From NCBI RefSeq assembly GCF_039566955.1, contig NZ_CP154796.1, positions 4,774,001 through 4,838,000 on the forward strand: a stretch of 64,000 bases of DNA, given 5' to 3'. Positions 44,255 through 52,595 of the stretch are shown one piece after another; position 1 is the stretch's first letter; each line of letters opens with the position of its first letter. Source of the stretch: Micromonospora sp. DSM 45708. GTDB taxonomy: Bacteria; Actinomycetota; Actinomycetes; Mycobacteriales; Micromonosporaceae. The notes under the pieces were generated by a model. It worked only from the letters and a program-made list of their open reading frames with translations, ran no database searches and was not told where the DNA came from. Both the position numbers and the translations under genes were made by a program.

Positions 44255-45988
44255 TCAGAGCGTCTGCACGGTGGCGATGCGCTCCTCGAGCTGCTCGATG
44301 GTCGCCTGGGCGCTGGGCGGGCCGCCGCAGAGCCGGCGCAGCTCGGCGTGGATCTTGCCGTGCGGCTGTCCGGTGCGGTGGTGCCGGGCGGCCACCAGGG
44401 CGTTCAGTTGCCGCCGTAGGGCCACGCGACGCTGGGCCGCACTCATCGGTGGGGGCGCCGCCGCCGGGGCCGCCACGGCCGGCTCAGCGGCCCGCTGGGC
44501 CGCCCGGCGCTTCTGCGCGGCGAGCTGGTCGGCCTGCCGCTTGGTCAGCAGCAGCGAGACCTGGTCGGCGGTGAGCAACCCGGGGAGGCCGAGGTATTCC
44601 TCCTCCTCCGGCGTGCCGGCCTGGGCGGCGGTGCCGAACGACGCGCCGTCGAAGATCACCTGATCCAGTTCGGCGGTGGCGGAGAGCGCGGCGAACCGCT
44701 TCTCCAGCTCGCCGCTGGCCCCGTCGTCGCGCTGGGCGCGCTCCAGCAGGTCGTCGTCGAAGCCCTCCCGATCCTTGGGCTTGCCGAGCACGTGGTCCCG
44801 CTCGATCTCCATCTCGCTGGCCAGCCCGAGCAGGTGCGGCACGCTGGGCAGGAAGACCGAGGCGGTCTCGCCCGGACGGCGGGCCCGGACGAACCGGCCG
44901 ATCGCCTGCGCGAAGTAGAGCGCGGTGCTGGCGCTGGTCGCGTAGACCCCGACGGCCAGCCGGGGGATGTCCACGCCCTCGGACACCATCCGCACCGCCA
45001 CCAGCCAGCGCTGCTCGGAGACCGCGAACGTCGCGATCCGCGCGGACGCGCCCTGGTCGTCGGAGAGCACCACGGCGGCCTTCTCGCCGGTCACCTGCTC
45101 CAGCAGCTTGGCGTACGCGCGGGCCACCTGCTGGTCGCTGGCGATGACCAGGCCGCCCGCGTCGGGCATGCCGTTGGCCCGCAGCACGCTCAGCCGGGCG
45201 TCGGCGGCGCGCAGCACCTGCGGCATCCAGTCACCGGCCGGGTCCAGCGCGGTCCGCCACGCCTGCGCGACCAGGTCCTGCGTCATCGGCTCGCCCAGCC
45301 GGGCGGCCAGCTCGTCGCCGGCGTTGGTGCGCCACCGGGTCTCCCCGGAGTAGGCCAGGAACAACACCGGCCGGACCACGCCGTCGCGTAGCGCGTCGGC
45401 GTAGCCGTAGACCGAGTCGGCGCGGGAGCGCAGCAGCCCGTCCCCGCCGCGCTCGTAGCTGACGAACGGGATCGGGTTGTCGTCGGAGCGGAACGGCGTG
45501 CCGGTGAGCATCAGCCGGCGTACCGCGGGCTCGAACGCCGCCTTGACGCCGTCGCCCCAGGTGCGGGCGTCGCCGGCGTGGTGGATCTCGTCGAGGATGA
45601 CAAGCGTCCGCCGGGTCATGGTGCGCCGCCGGTGCACCTGCGGCGCCATGCCGACCTGGGCGTACGTGACCACCGCACCGTGGAAGTCGGCGGCGGAGTG
45701 CAGGTCGGCGTTGCGGAACGCGGCGTCGAGCTGGATGCCGACCCGGGCCGCGGCCTGCGCCCACTGGGTCTTCAGGTGCTCGGTCGGCGCGACCACGGTG
45801 ACCGCCTCGACGGTGCCGTCGGCGAGCAGCTCGGCGGCGATCCGCAGGGCGAAGGTGGTCTTTCCGGCGCCGGGGGTGGCGACCGCGGTGAAGTCCTCGG
45901 CCCGGCGGCGAAGGTACTCCACCATCGCCTTGCGTTGCCAGGCACGCAGGGGTGGGAACGTGTCGAGCGCCGGCAACCGCGGTGGCAC
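44255..45988 (-). CDS. DEAD/DEAH-box helicase (superfamily 2)
   Basis: A 577-residue ATP-dependent helicase related to XPB/type III restriction helicases. Visible motifs are the Q-like LRAWQRKAM, Walker A ATPGAGKTTFALRIA, Walker B/DEAH-type VILDEIHHAGD and motif III MLTGTPFRS. The C-terminal helicase motifs are RMVSEGVDIPRLAVGVYA and QAIGRFVRAR. A helical Ala/Arg-rich tail (from about 490) ends with LEERIATVQTL. The GTG behind GGAGAGGAG is chosen; the open frame continues upstream without support. No nuclease domain or restriction partner is nearby, so a general DNA-repair or RNA role is more likely than restriction. Confidence 0.88.
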   Translation of the reverse strand: MPPRLPALDTFPPLRAWQRKAMVEYLRRRAEDFTAVATPGAGKTTFALRIAAELLADGTVEAVTVVAPTEHLKTQWAQAAARVGIQLDAAFRNADLHSAADFHGAVVTYAQVGMAPQVHRRRTMTRRTLVILDEIHHAGDARTWGDGVKAAFEPAVRRLMLTGTPFRSDDNPIPFVSYERGGDGLLRSRADSVYGYADALRDGVVRPVLFLAYSGETRWRTNAGDELAARLGEPMTQDLVAQAWRTALDPAGDWMPQVLRAADARLSVLRANGMPDAGGLVIASDQQVARAYAKLLEQVTGEKAAVVLSDDQGASARIATFAVSEQRWLVAVRMVSEGVDIPRLAVGVYATSASTALYFAQAIGRFVRARRPGETASVFLPSVPHLLGLASEMEIERDHVLGKPKDREGFDDDLLERAQRDDGASGELEKRFAALSATAELDQVIFDGASFGTAAQAGTPEEEEYLGLPGLLTADQVSLLLTKRQADQLAAQKRRAAQRAAEPAVAAPAAAPPPMSAAQRRVALRRQLNALVAARHHRTGQPHGKIHAELRRLCGGPPSAQATIEQLEERIATVQTL

Positions 45989-46164
45989 GGGTAGCTCCTC
46001 TCCGCCGCGGACGGCGACGGGCCCGACCGGGGCCACGGGGGCCGCCGCCCATGAAAACGCCCTCGCGCATCCGTGCCGCGAAGGCCGGCTCAGCATAACC
46101 AGCGGGGCCGTTCCGCCCCACCCGACGCCACGCTGGTCACATCCGCCCACCCCGGCGGGTCGGC

Positions 46165-46815
46165 TCAGCGCAGTGGTCCCCGGGTGCCGGTACGGGGCTG
46201 GCGCATCGTCGGCACCGGGGCGGACCAGCGCCGGCGCAGCGAGATCAGCCGCAGCCCGAAGACGAAGACCGCGGCACCGGTCAGCGGCCCGGTGGTGGCC
46301 TGCCCGTACGTCGACAGCACCGTCACCGCGATCGAGCCGGCGAGCGCGGCCACCGCGTAGATCTCCCGGCGCAGCACCACCGGGATCTCGCCGGTGAGCA
46401 GGTCCCGGCCCAGCCCGCCGCCGATCGCGGTGAGCATGCCGATCATGCAGGCGCCGACGGCCGGCACGTGTGCGTCGAGCGCCTTGAGCGTGCCGGTGAC
46501 GGTGAACAGGGCCAGCCCGGCGGCGTCCAGCACCAGCACGGTGGTGCGCAGTCGGGCGAGCTGCGGGTGCAGCCGGAACACGGCGGCGGCGGTGACGGCC
46601 GCGGTGACCGCGTACCGCCAGTCGGCGAACGCCAGCGGGGGCACCTCGTCGATGACCAGGTCGCGGAAGATGCCGCCGCCGAGGGCGGCGACCACGCCGA
46701 CGAAGACCACCCCGAACAGGTCGAGCCGTTTGGCGACCGCGGCGGAGGCGCCGGAGGCGGCGAAGACCGCCACGCCGGTGAGGTCGGCGAGGAGCAGGGC
46801 GGTGGAGGTGGTCAC
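46165..46815 (-). CDS. TRIC cation channel family membrane protein (UPF0126)
   Basis: A 216-residue protein with seven predicted helices. It has the two repeated glycine-rich signatures of this family: ALGGGIFRDLVIDEVPPLAF and AIGGGLGRDLLTGEIPVVL. Bacterial TRIC proteins are trimeric monovalent-cation channels. The basic C-terminal tail is cytoplasmic. The GTG start is in frame with no competing start. It lies between the helicase and DUF3039 genes on the same strand with gaps of 40-176 nt. The potassium theme of the kimA/trkA region makes a K+-related role attractive, as inference. Confidence 0.88.
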   Translation of the reverse strand: MTTSTALLLADLTGVAVFAASGASAAVAKRLDLFGVVFVGVVAALGGGIFRDLVIDEVPPLAFADWRYAVTAAVTAAAVFRLHPQLARLRTTVLVLDAAGLALFTVTGTLKALDAHVPAVGACMIGMLTAIGGGLGRDLLTGEIPVVLRREIYAVAALAGSIAVTVLSTYGQATTGPLTGAAVFVFGLRLISLRRRWSAPVPTMRQPRTGTRGPLR

Positions 46816-46855
46816 CGGCGCAGGCTACGTGGGCGGGCGGCGGAGCCGCCCGCGA

Positions 46856-47074
46856 TCACTCGCCCCAGGACTCGTAGATCTCCTTGCACTTCGGGCAGAC
46901 CGGTGAACCGGGCTTGGCGGCCTTGGTCACCGGGAAGGTCTCCCCGCACAGCGCGATGACGTACGTGCCCATGACCGCGCTCTCGGCGATCTTGTCCTTG
47001 CGCACGTAGTGGAACATCTCGGGGCCGGTGTCGGCCTCCTTCTGCTCCGGGCGTTCGAGAATCTCAGTGCTCAC
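46856..47074 (-). CDS. DUF3039 small zinc-ribbon-like protein
   Basis: A 72-residue protein of the actinobacterial DUF3039 family. It starts [11 protein letters not shown] and contains [20 protein letters not shown] pair of metal-ligand-like motifs follows (ALCGETFPV and [14 protein letters not shown]). Function is unknown. The GTG start has a GGAGGTGGGG site. Rv2708c in the M. tuberculosis sigA-sigB interval is an equivalent gene, recalled from memory. It is divergent from psuG. Confidence 0.87.
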   Translation of the reverse strand: MSTEILERPEQKEADTGPEMFHYVRKDKIAESAVMGTYVIALCGETFPVTKAAKPGSPVCPKCKEIYESWGE

Positions 47075-47162
47075 GTCCCCACCTCCGGCTTCCCAGTTTC
47101 GCAGGCCGGCCGGGTCGGGTCCACCACAGCCCCTCCGGCGGGCGGCCCGTACCGTAACGGAA

Positions 47163-48098
47163 GTGACCAACTTTCGCATCAGTCTCGGTGGTGAGGTGGC
47201 CGACGCCCTGCGCGCCGGGCGTCCCGTCGTGGCGCTGGAGAGCACCATCGTCTCGCACGGCCTCCCCCGGCCGGACAACCTGCGCGTGGCGCGGCAGATC
47301 GAGCAGGCGGTCCGCGACGCGGGCGCGGTCCCGGCCACCATCGGCATGGTTGCCGGCGAGCTGCGGGTCGGGCTGGACGACGCCCAGCTCACCCGGCTCG
47401 CCACCGTCGACGGCGTGAGCAAGCTCTCGGTCCGCGACCTGGCGCCGGCGGCGGCGGCCGGCGCGGACGGCGCCACCACCGTGGCGGCCACCAGCGCGGT
47501 GGCGGCGGCGGCCGGGATCGGCGTGTTCGCCACCGGCGGGCTGGGCGGGGTGCACCGGGAGGCGGCGCAGACGTTCGACGAGTCCGCGGACCTGGTCACG
47601 CTGGCCCGCACCCCGATCGCGGTGGTCTGCGCCGGCGTCAAGTCGATCCTGGACGTGGGCGCCACGCTGGAACGGCTGGAGACGCTGGGGGTGAGCGTGG
47701 TCGGCTACCGCACCCGCCGGTTCCCCGGCTTCTACCTCACCGACGCCGGCTTCGACCTGGACTGGTCGGTGGACTCGCCGCAGCGGGTGGCCGACGTGCT
47801 GGCCGCCCGCGCCGCGCACGGCCTGCACCAGGGCGGGCTGATCGTGGCCAACCCGCTGCCGGCCGACGAGCAGCTCGACCCGGCGCTGCACGACCGCACG
47901 CTCGCCGACGGGCTGGCCGCGCTGGCCCGGGAAGGGATCACCGGCAAGGCGGTGACCCCGTTCCTGCTGGCCCACTTCCACGCCGCCACCGAGGGGGCCA
48001 GCCTGGCGGTGAACGTCCGGATCATCCTGCGTAACGCCGACCTGGCGGCGCGCATCGCGGTCGCCGCGGCGGCCCGGTCCGCCGCCGATCCGGCATGA
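47163..48098 (+). CDS. psuG: Pseudouridine-5'-phosphate glycosidase
   Basis: Splits pseudouridine 5'-phosphate reversibly into uracil and ribose 5-phosphate, a step in salvage of modified RNA nucleosides. The 311-residue product has the family signatures [36 protein letters not shown] and [10 protein letters not shown]. It also has [17 protein letters not shown] and, near the end, [10 protein letters not shown]. Length is normal. The GTG start is weakly served. The stop overlaps the psuK ATG (ATGA), so the glycosidase and kinase are co-translated and form a complete pseudouridine degradation pair. Confidence 0.94.
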   Translation: MTNFRISLGGEVADALRAGRPVVALESTIVSHGLPRPDNLRVARQIEQAVRDAGAVPATIGMVAGELRVGLDDAQLTRLATVDGVSKLSVRDLAPAAAAGADGATTVAATSAVAAAAGIGVFATGGLGGVHREAAQTFDESADLVTLARTPIAVVCAGVKSILDVGATLERLETLGVSVVGYRTRRFPGFYLTDAGFDLDWSVDSPQRVADVLAARAAHGLHQGGLIVANPLPADEQLDPALHDRTLADGLAALAREGITGKAVTPFLLAHFHAATEGASLAVNVRIILRNADLAARIAVAAAARSAADPA

Positions 48099-48322
48099 GC
48101 GAACGCACCGAGCGCAGCGAGGGCCGTGAGCGCATGCCCAGCCAGCGCGGCATGAGCGAACGCACCGAGCGCAGCGAGGGCCGTGCGGGCATGCCCGGCT
48201 GGCACGGCATGAGCGAACGCACCGAGCGCAGCGAGGGCCGTGCGGGCATGCCCGGCTGGCACGGCATGAGCGAACGCACCGAGCGCAGCGAGGGCCGTGC
48301 GGGCATGCCCGGCTGGCACGGC
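48095..48322. repeat. 57-bp tandem repeat at the psuK start
   Basis: Four consecutive 57-bp units (starting at 48095, 48152, 48209 and 48266) followed by a truncated unit start at 48323. Units 2-4 are almost identical; unit 1 has diverged in its second half. Each begins ATGAGCGAACGCACCGAGCG and keeps the reading frame open. Confidence 0.95.
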
Positions 48323-49219
48323 ATGAGCGGGGCACCCCGCATCGTCGTGGTCGGCGACGTGATCACGGACGTGGTCGCGATGCTGTCCGGCCCGCTCGCG
48401 ACCGGCTCGGACACCGCGGCCGGGATCCGGTTCAGCGGCGGCGGGCAGGCGGCCAACACCGCGGCCTGGCTCGCCGGCCAGGGCGCCGCCGTGACGCTGG
48501 TGGCCGCCGTCGGCGACGACGAGACCGGCCGGGACCGGGTCGCCGAGCTGACCCGGACCGGGGTGGACTGTGCGGTGGAGCGGCACGAGGGCTACCCGAC
48601 CGGCACGGTGATCGTGCTCACCCACGCCGGGGAGCGCACCATGGTCAGCCAGCGCGGCGCGAACCTGCGGCTGACCGCGCGGCACGTCGACGCCGCCGTC
48701 GCGGCGGCGCCCGACGCCGGGCACCTGCACCTGTCCGCGTACACCCTGTTGGACGTCGGGTCGCGCGGCGCGGGCCTGCGCGCGTTGGCCGCCGCCCGCG
48801 AGCGCGGGCTGACCGTCAGCGTCGACGCGGCCTCCGCGGCGCCGCTGCGGCGCGTCGGCGGGTCGTTCCTGACCTGGGTACGCGACGTCGACCTGCTGCT
48901 GGTCAACACGGACGAGGCGACCGTGCTGGCCGGTGGCCTGGACCCGGCGGCGCAGGCGCGGGCGCTGACCGCGGTGGCGCACCGGGTGGTGGTGAAGCGC
49001 GGCGCGGCCGGGGCGGTCTGGGTGGAGCGCGGCGGCCGGGTGGAGACGGCCCCGGCACCCGGGGTGGCCGTGGTGGACGTCACCGGCGCCGGGGACGCGT
49101 TCGCGGCCGGCCTGCTCACCGCCTGGCTGGCCGGGGCCGACCCCCGCGCGGCGCTGGCCCGGGCCGGCGACCTCGGTGCCCTGGCCGTGACCACTGTCGG
49201 CGCCCGTCCGGGCGCCTGA
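48095..49219 (+). CDS. psuK: PfkB-family carbohydrate kinase, probable pseudouridine kinase
   Basis: Phosphorylates pseudouridine to give the substrate of the upstream PsuG. The kinase domain begins at [18 protein letters not shown] (codon 77) and has the PfkB signatures [14 protein letters not shown] and [16 protein letters not shown], with the catalytic Asp in the latter. Codons 1-76 are four 19-residue repeats ([19 protein letters not shown] type), each starting with ATG. The true start could be any of five ATGs. The first overlaps the psuG stop, giving coupling; the last gives a normal-length kinase of about 298 residues. Substrate is inferred from the psuG pairing. Confidence 0.88.
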   Translation: MSERTERSEGRERMPSQRGMSERTERSEGRAGMPGWHGMSERTERSEGRAGMPGWHGMSERTERSEGRAGMPGWHGMSGAPRIVVVGDVITDVVAMLSGPLATGSDTAAGIRFSGGGQAANTAAWLAGQGAAVTLVAAVGDDETGRDRVAELTRTGVDCAVERHEGYPTGTVIVLTHAGERTMVSQRGANLRLTARHVDAAVAAAPDAGHLHLSAYTLLDVGSRGAGLRALAAARERGLTVSVDAASAAPLRRVGGSFLTWVRDVDLLLVNTDEATVLAGGLDPAAQARALTAVAHRVVVKRGAAGAVWVERGGRVETAPAPGVAVVDVTGAGDAFAAGLLTAWLAGADPRAALARAGDLGALAVTTVGARPGA

Positions 49220-49327
49220 ACCGGCGGGCGGCGGCGGGCGGGCGGCACTGGCCGGCGCGCGGTCGGGCTGGGCGATGACCGGCCGAATGCGGCGTGTCGC
49301 GCTCGGGGCGGGGTGGGCCTGGTGACG

Positions 49328-50773
49328 GATATACCCCTTGGTCATATTTATGGGTCTTGTGACGTGTTTGTGGGTGGTTGGGCGCGTCGTTGATGGCGCA
49401 CGCCGTTGTCCTGCCTAGGTTCTGGCTTGTCGAAGGTCAGAACTGAGTGGGCGGGGCAACGGCGTGCGTTCGGTAAGGGTATGGGCTCGGTTGTTCGGGG
49501 TCGAGCAGGCGGTGGTGGAGGGTGTCGAGTTCGATGCGGTCGAGCAGGTGGTGGTGGCTCGGGTGCGGGTGGCTCGGGGTGCTCGGCGGCGGTGTCCGTT
49601 TTGCCGGCGGCGGTGTCCTGGTTATGACGCGGGGGTGCGTCGGCGGTGGCGGGCGTTGGATCTGGGGGTGGTGCGGGCGGTGATCGAGGCCGATGCGCCG
49701 CGGGTGTCGTGTCGGGTGCATGGGGTGGTGGTCGCGGCGGTGCCGTGGGCCAGGCATGGGGCGGGGCATACCCGGGCGTTCGATCAGGCGGTGGCGTGGT
49801 TGGCGGTGCACGCGGCGAAGTCGGTGGTGTCGCGGTTGATGCGGATCAGTTGGCGCACGGTGGGTGCGATCATCGCGCGGGTGTGGGCTGATAGCGGCGC
49901 AGCGGTGGATCGCCTCGACGGGTTACGTCGTATCGGTATCGACGAGGTCAGCTACAAGAAAGGCCACCGGTATCTGAGCGTGGTGGTGGATCACGACACC
50001 GGCCGGCTGGTGTGGGCCGCTGCGGGCAAGAGCGCGGCTACGTTGCACGAGTTCTTCGACCTGCTCGGACCCGAGCGGGCAGCCGCGATCACCCACGTGT
50101 CGGCTGACGGCGCGGACTGGATCACCACCGTGGTGCGCCGTCGTTGCCCGAACGCGGTGCGCTGCGCCGACCCGTTCCACGTCGTGGCCTGGGCCAGCGA
50201 CGCCGTGGACCGAGTCCGCCGGCAGGTATGGAACGCCGCCGCCGGTCGGGGAACAGGCCGTCGCGGTGTCGCCGTCGGCGAAGCGCGGCTGGTGAAGAAC
50301 ACCCGCTGGGCGTTGTGGAAGAACCCGGACAACCTCACCGGCGCACAACGGGCCACCCTCGACTGGATCGCCAAGAACCACCCCCGCCTACACCGAGCCT
50401 GGGCCCTCAAAGAAGGCCTGCGCTACGTGTTCACCCTGGCCAAAACCAGCCCCACCACAGCGGTCCAAGCCCTCGACCAATGGATCGGCTGGGCCCGCCG
50501 CAGCCGCATCGACATCTTCGTCGACCTGCAACGCCGCGTGGTCCGCCACCGCGACGCCATCATCGCCTCGCTCGAACACGGCCTGTCCAACGGCCGCATC
50601 GAATCCGTCAATGCCAAGATCCGCCTCATCACCCGGATGGCCTTCGGCTTCCACTCACCCCACGCCCTCATCGCCCTAGCCCTACTCAGCCTCGGCGGCC
50701 ACCGCCCCCAACTCCCCAACCGATGACCCACACATCCAGCACAAAATCCATATTTATGACTGAGGGGTATATC
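49328..50773 (+). mobile_element. ISL3-family insertion sequence, complete
   Basis: A 1446-bp element between psuK and DUF3099. Terminal inverted repeats of 26 bp (49328-49353 and 50748-50773) match at 22 of 26 positions, both starting GATATACCCCT from the outside. It encodes one intact transposase. ISL3 elements usually make 8-bp target duplications, but the flanking octamers TGGTGACG and GGTTTTTC do not match. The first third of the transposase gene is markedly G/T-rich on this strand, and its second half is C/A-rich, unlike any neighbour. Confidence 0.9.
49464..50726 (+). CDS. ISL3-family transposase
   Basis: A 420-residue DDE transposase that moves the surrounding element. It has an N-terminal zinc-ribbon-like motif (CPFCRRRCPGY) and a helix-turn-helix region (about 100-140). 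The catalytic domain shows the first Asp in RIGIDEVSYKKGHRYL, the second Asp in VSADGADWITTVV or CADPFHVV, and the Glu in NGRIESVNAKIRLI. The ending is GFHSPHALIALALLSLGG, typical of the family. No frameshift or stop interrupts it, so the element may be active. The GTG start gives the normal family length. Confidence 0.93.
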   Translation: MRSVRVWARLFGVEQAVVEGVEFDAVEQVVVARVRVARGARRRCPFCRRRCPGYDAGVRRRWRALDLGVVRAVIEADAPRVSCRVHGVVVAAVPWARHGAGHTRAFDQAVAWLAVHAAKSVVSRLMRISWRTVGAIIARVWADSGAAVDRLDGLRRIGIDEVSYKKGHRYLSVVVDHDTGRLVWAAAGKSAATLHEFFDLLGPERAAAITHVSADGADWITTVVRRRCPNAVRCADPFHVVAWASDAVDRVRRQVWNAAAGRGTGRRGVAVGEARLVKNTRWALWKNPDNLTGAQRATLDWIAKNHPRLHRAWALKEGLRYVFTLAKTSPTTAVQALDQWIGWARRSRIDIFVDLQRRVVRHRDAIIASLEHGLSNGRIESVNAKIRLITRMAFGFHSPHALIALALLSLGGHRPQLPNR

Positions 50774-50824
50774 GGTTTTTCGGGGACCGCTCCGGTCCGG
50801 CGTCACGGAGAGTGGTCCGACCGC

Positions 50825-51181
50825 TCAGGGCTCGGCGTCGATGACCTTGTGCGGGCGTTCCTCGGCGGAGAGCGCCATCGGCGGCGTCTCGTCGCGGCCC
50901 CGGGGCTGGAAACGGTTGGCCAGCCGGTGCTCCTCCTTGGGCGGGCGGTCGTTCGCCAACAGCACCGCCAGCCACGGGATGAGCACCATGCCGAACGCGC
51001 ACAGCGGCAACCACAACCAGAGCAGCGGGGCCTTGGCGCCGACCAGGATCGCGCCCGCGACGATGCAGGCGACCCGGATGCCCATCATCAGCACGTAACG
51101 CTTCTGCCGACTGGTGAGCTGGTCGTCCTGGCTGCGCCGGGCGTCGGTGATCAGGATCGGCTGGTAGGCCTGACGCTTCAC
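50825..51181 (-). CDS. DUF3099 family membrane protein
   Basis: A 118-residue protein of the actinobacterial DUF3099 family. Residues 1-30 contain YQPILITDARRSQDDQL and TSRQKRYVLMMGIR. Two helices follow (about 28-50 and 52-75), then a charged cytoplasmic tail (ANDRPPKEEHRLANRF). Function is unknown. The GTG giving MKRQAYQ stands six bases from AGGAGG; another GTG directly precedes it. The right end of the insertion sequence lies about 50 nt beyond its stop. Confidence 0.85.
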   Translation of the reverse strand: MKRQAYQPILITDARRSQDDQLTSRQKRYVLMMGIRVACIVAGAILVGAKAPLLWLWLPLCAFGMVLIPWLAVLLANDRPPKEEHRLANRFQPRGRDETPPMALSAEERPHKVIDAEP

Positions 51182-51279
51182 CACGGACCTCCTACGAGGG
51201 GATACGACCCATCCTGTCACTCGGGGCAGGTGATCGGCGACAATCCGGCGACGTGTTACGACCGTGGTACGCTGCGCCC

Positions 51280-51594
51280 GTGGCCAACCGGTTCAGCTTC
51301 ACCGACGAGGCGCTGGCGAACCTGCGGGTCTACGACGTCACACCCGGGGAAGTCTGGGAGGCACTGCACAGCAACCGCCGGGTCATCCGGCACCTGGGCG
51401 ACGACGTGATGGTGGTCTACGCCACCGACCACCGCGGCCGGCGTCTCGCCGTGCTGCTGGCCGAGGCCGACGGCACCGACAACGACTGGGACATCCTCTC
51501 CGCCCGCGAGCTGAGCGACGTCGAGGCCAAGCGCTACGACGAGGCGGTCCGGAGGGCACGCCGACGAGGAGGAGGCGGTCACCATGCACCGTGA
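51280..51594 (+). CDS. BrnT-like toxin of a toxin-antitoxin pair
   Basis: A 104-residue protein. It begins MANRFSFTDEALANLRVYDV and has a compact alpha-beta core with WEALHSNRRVIRHLGDD, VMVVYATDHRGRRLAVLLAE and WDILSARELSDVEAKRYDEA. The size, basic tail and overlap with a ribbon-helix-helix partner fit a BrnT-type RNA-cleaving toxin, though similarity is weak. The GTG stands seven bases after TACGCT, a -10-like box, which suggests a leaderless transcript. A GTG nine codons upstream is possible. Its end overlaps the partner start by 11 nt. Confidence 0.62.
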   Translation: MANRFSFTDEALANLRVYDVTPGEVWEALHSNRRVIRHLGDDVMVVYATDHRGRRLAVLLAEADGTDNDWDILSARELSDVEAKRYDEAVRRARRRGGGGHHAP

Positions 51595-51895
51595 CGAGGC
51601 GACCAAGCGGTTCCACACCGGCGGCGACGCGTTCGCCGACCTGATCGACGAGACGTCGCCGGCGCAACTGCCCACCCCCGACACCGACGTGCCGATGGTC
51701 AGCCGGTCGGTCCGCCTGCCGCTGGAGACGTACGAACGGGTCCGGGCCGCCGCCGACGCCCGCGGCATCGGGGTGACCACGCTGATGCGGCAGTGGATCG
51801 AGGCGGGCCTGGCCGACCTGGACGACTCGGCCACGGTCTCGCTCGCCGACGTCCGCCGCGCGCTGGCCTCGCTGTCCCGCCCGACCGCCGCCTGA
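51584..51895 (+). CDS. Ribbon-helix-helix antitoxin (BrnA/CopG-like)
   Basis: A 103-residue protein overlapping the preceding toxin-like gene by 11 nt. An N-terminal segment (KRFHTGGDAFADLIDE) would cap the toxin. Residues about 38-70 (MVSRSVRLPLETYERVRAAA followed by GIGVTTLMRQWIEAGL) match a MetJ/Arc/CopG ribbon-helix-helix DNA-binding domain. A C-terminal helix (VSLADVRRALASL) follows. Such antitoxins bind their own promoter together with the toxin, so autoregulation is expected. Gene order toxin-then-antitoxin fits brnT-brnA. Confidence 0.65.
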   Translation: MHRDEATKRFHTGGDAFADLIDETSPAQLPTPDTDVPMVSRSVRLPLETYERVRAAADARGIGVTTLMRQWIEAGLADLDDSATVSLADVRRALASLSRPTAA

Positions 51896-51909
51896 CCGGC
51901 GGCGCCGCG

Positions 51910-52485
51910 TCAGCCCTTCGCGGCCTTCGCCTCCGCCTTCATCCGCTGCTTGAACTCGCGCACCCGGCCCAGCGACTCCGGATCGGTCACGTCCGCGACC
52001 GACCGGTACGCCTCCGCGTCGCCGTAGGCGCCGGCCGCCTCGCGCCAGCCCGCCGGGGCGACGCCGAACCGCTTGCCGAGCAGCGCCACGAAGATCTGCG
52101 CCTTCTGCCGGCCGAAGCCGGGCAGCTCACCGACCCGGCGCAGCAGCTCCGCACCGTCGGCGGCCTCGGACCAGAGCCGCGCCGGGTCGCCGTCGTAGCG
52201 CTCGACCAGCGCGCGGCAGACCTCCTGCACCCGGGCGGCCATCGCCTTGGGGAACCGGTGCAGCGCCGGCGGCCGGGCGAACAGCTCCACCAGCGCGTCC
52301 GGGTCGTACCCGGCCAGCTCCCGGGCGTCCGGCTCGTGGCCGAGCCGCTGCGCCAGCACGTACGGCGAGGAGAACGCCTTCTCCATCGGCACCTGCTGGT
52401 CCAGCACCATGCCGAGCAGCAGCGCCAGCGGGTCACGCGCCAGCAACTCGTTGGCGTGCGGGTCGATGGGCAGGGAGAGCGTCAT
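51910..52485 (-). CDS. HhH-GPD family base-excision repair protein
   Basis: A 191-residue protein of the helix-hairpin-helix GPD superfamily (DNA glycosylases). It has the N-terminal block DPLALLLGMVLDQQVPMEKAF and the hairpin LLRRVGELPGFGRQKAQIFVAL. The expected catalytic Asp region falls in the segment after WREAAG. It lacks the C-terminal iron-sulfur cluster of endonuclease III. It probably removes damaged bases, but the substrate is unknown. The ATG gives MTLSLPIDPHANE. Confidence 0.85.
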   Translation of the reverse strand: MTLSLPIDPHANELLARDPLALLLGMVLDQQVPMEKAFSSPYVLAQRLGHEPDARELAGYDPDALVELFARPPALHRFPKAMAARVQEVCRALVERYDGDPARLWSEAADGAELLRRVGELPGFGRQKAQIFVALLGKRFGVAPAGWREAAGAYGDAEAYRSVADVTDPESLGRVREFKQRMKAEAKAAKG

Positions 52486-52541
52486 GCCCCCATCTTGCCG
52501 CCCCGGCCGCCGGTTCCGCCGCCGACTCCCCGACAGCACGA

Positions 52542-52580
52542 CGCGGCCCGGTGGACCCCACTCGGGTCCACCGGGCCGCG
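52542..52580 (-). terminator. Terminator after the subtilase gene
   Basis: A perfect 17-bp stem (CGCGGCCCGGTGGACCC with its complement) around CACTC lies 16 nt beyond the subtilase stop. Confidence 0.85.
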
Positions 52581-52595
52581 ACCGCACGACGAGCG

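Noticed and set aside
44255..45988. Restriction or phage-defence helicase
   Set aside because: No nuclease, methyltransferase or other defence partner is adjacent; the neighbours are housekeeping genes.
48095..48322. CRISPR-like array
   Set aside because: The 57-bp units are contiguous without spacers, keep an open frame and lie within psuK; no cas gene is present.
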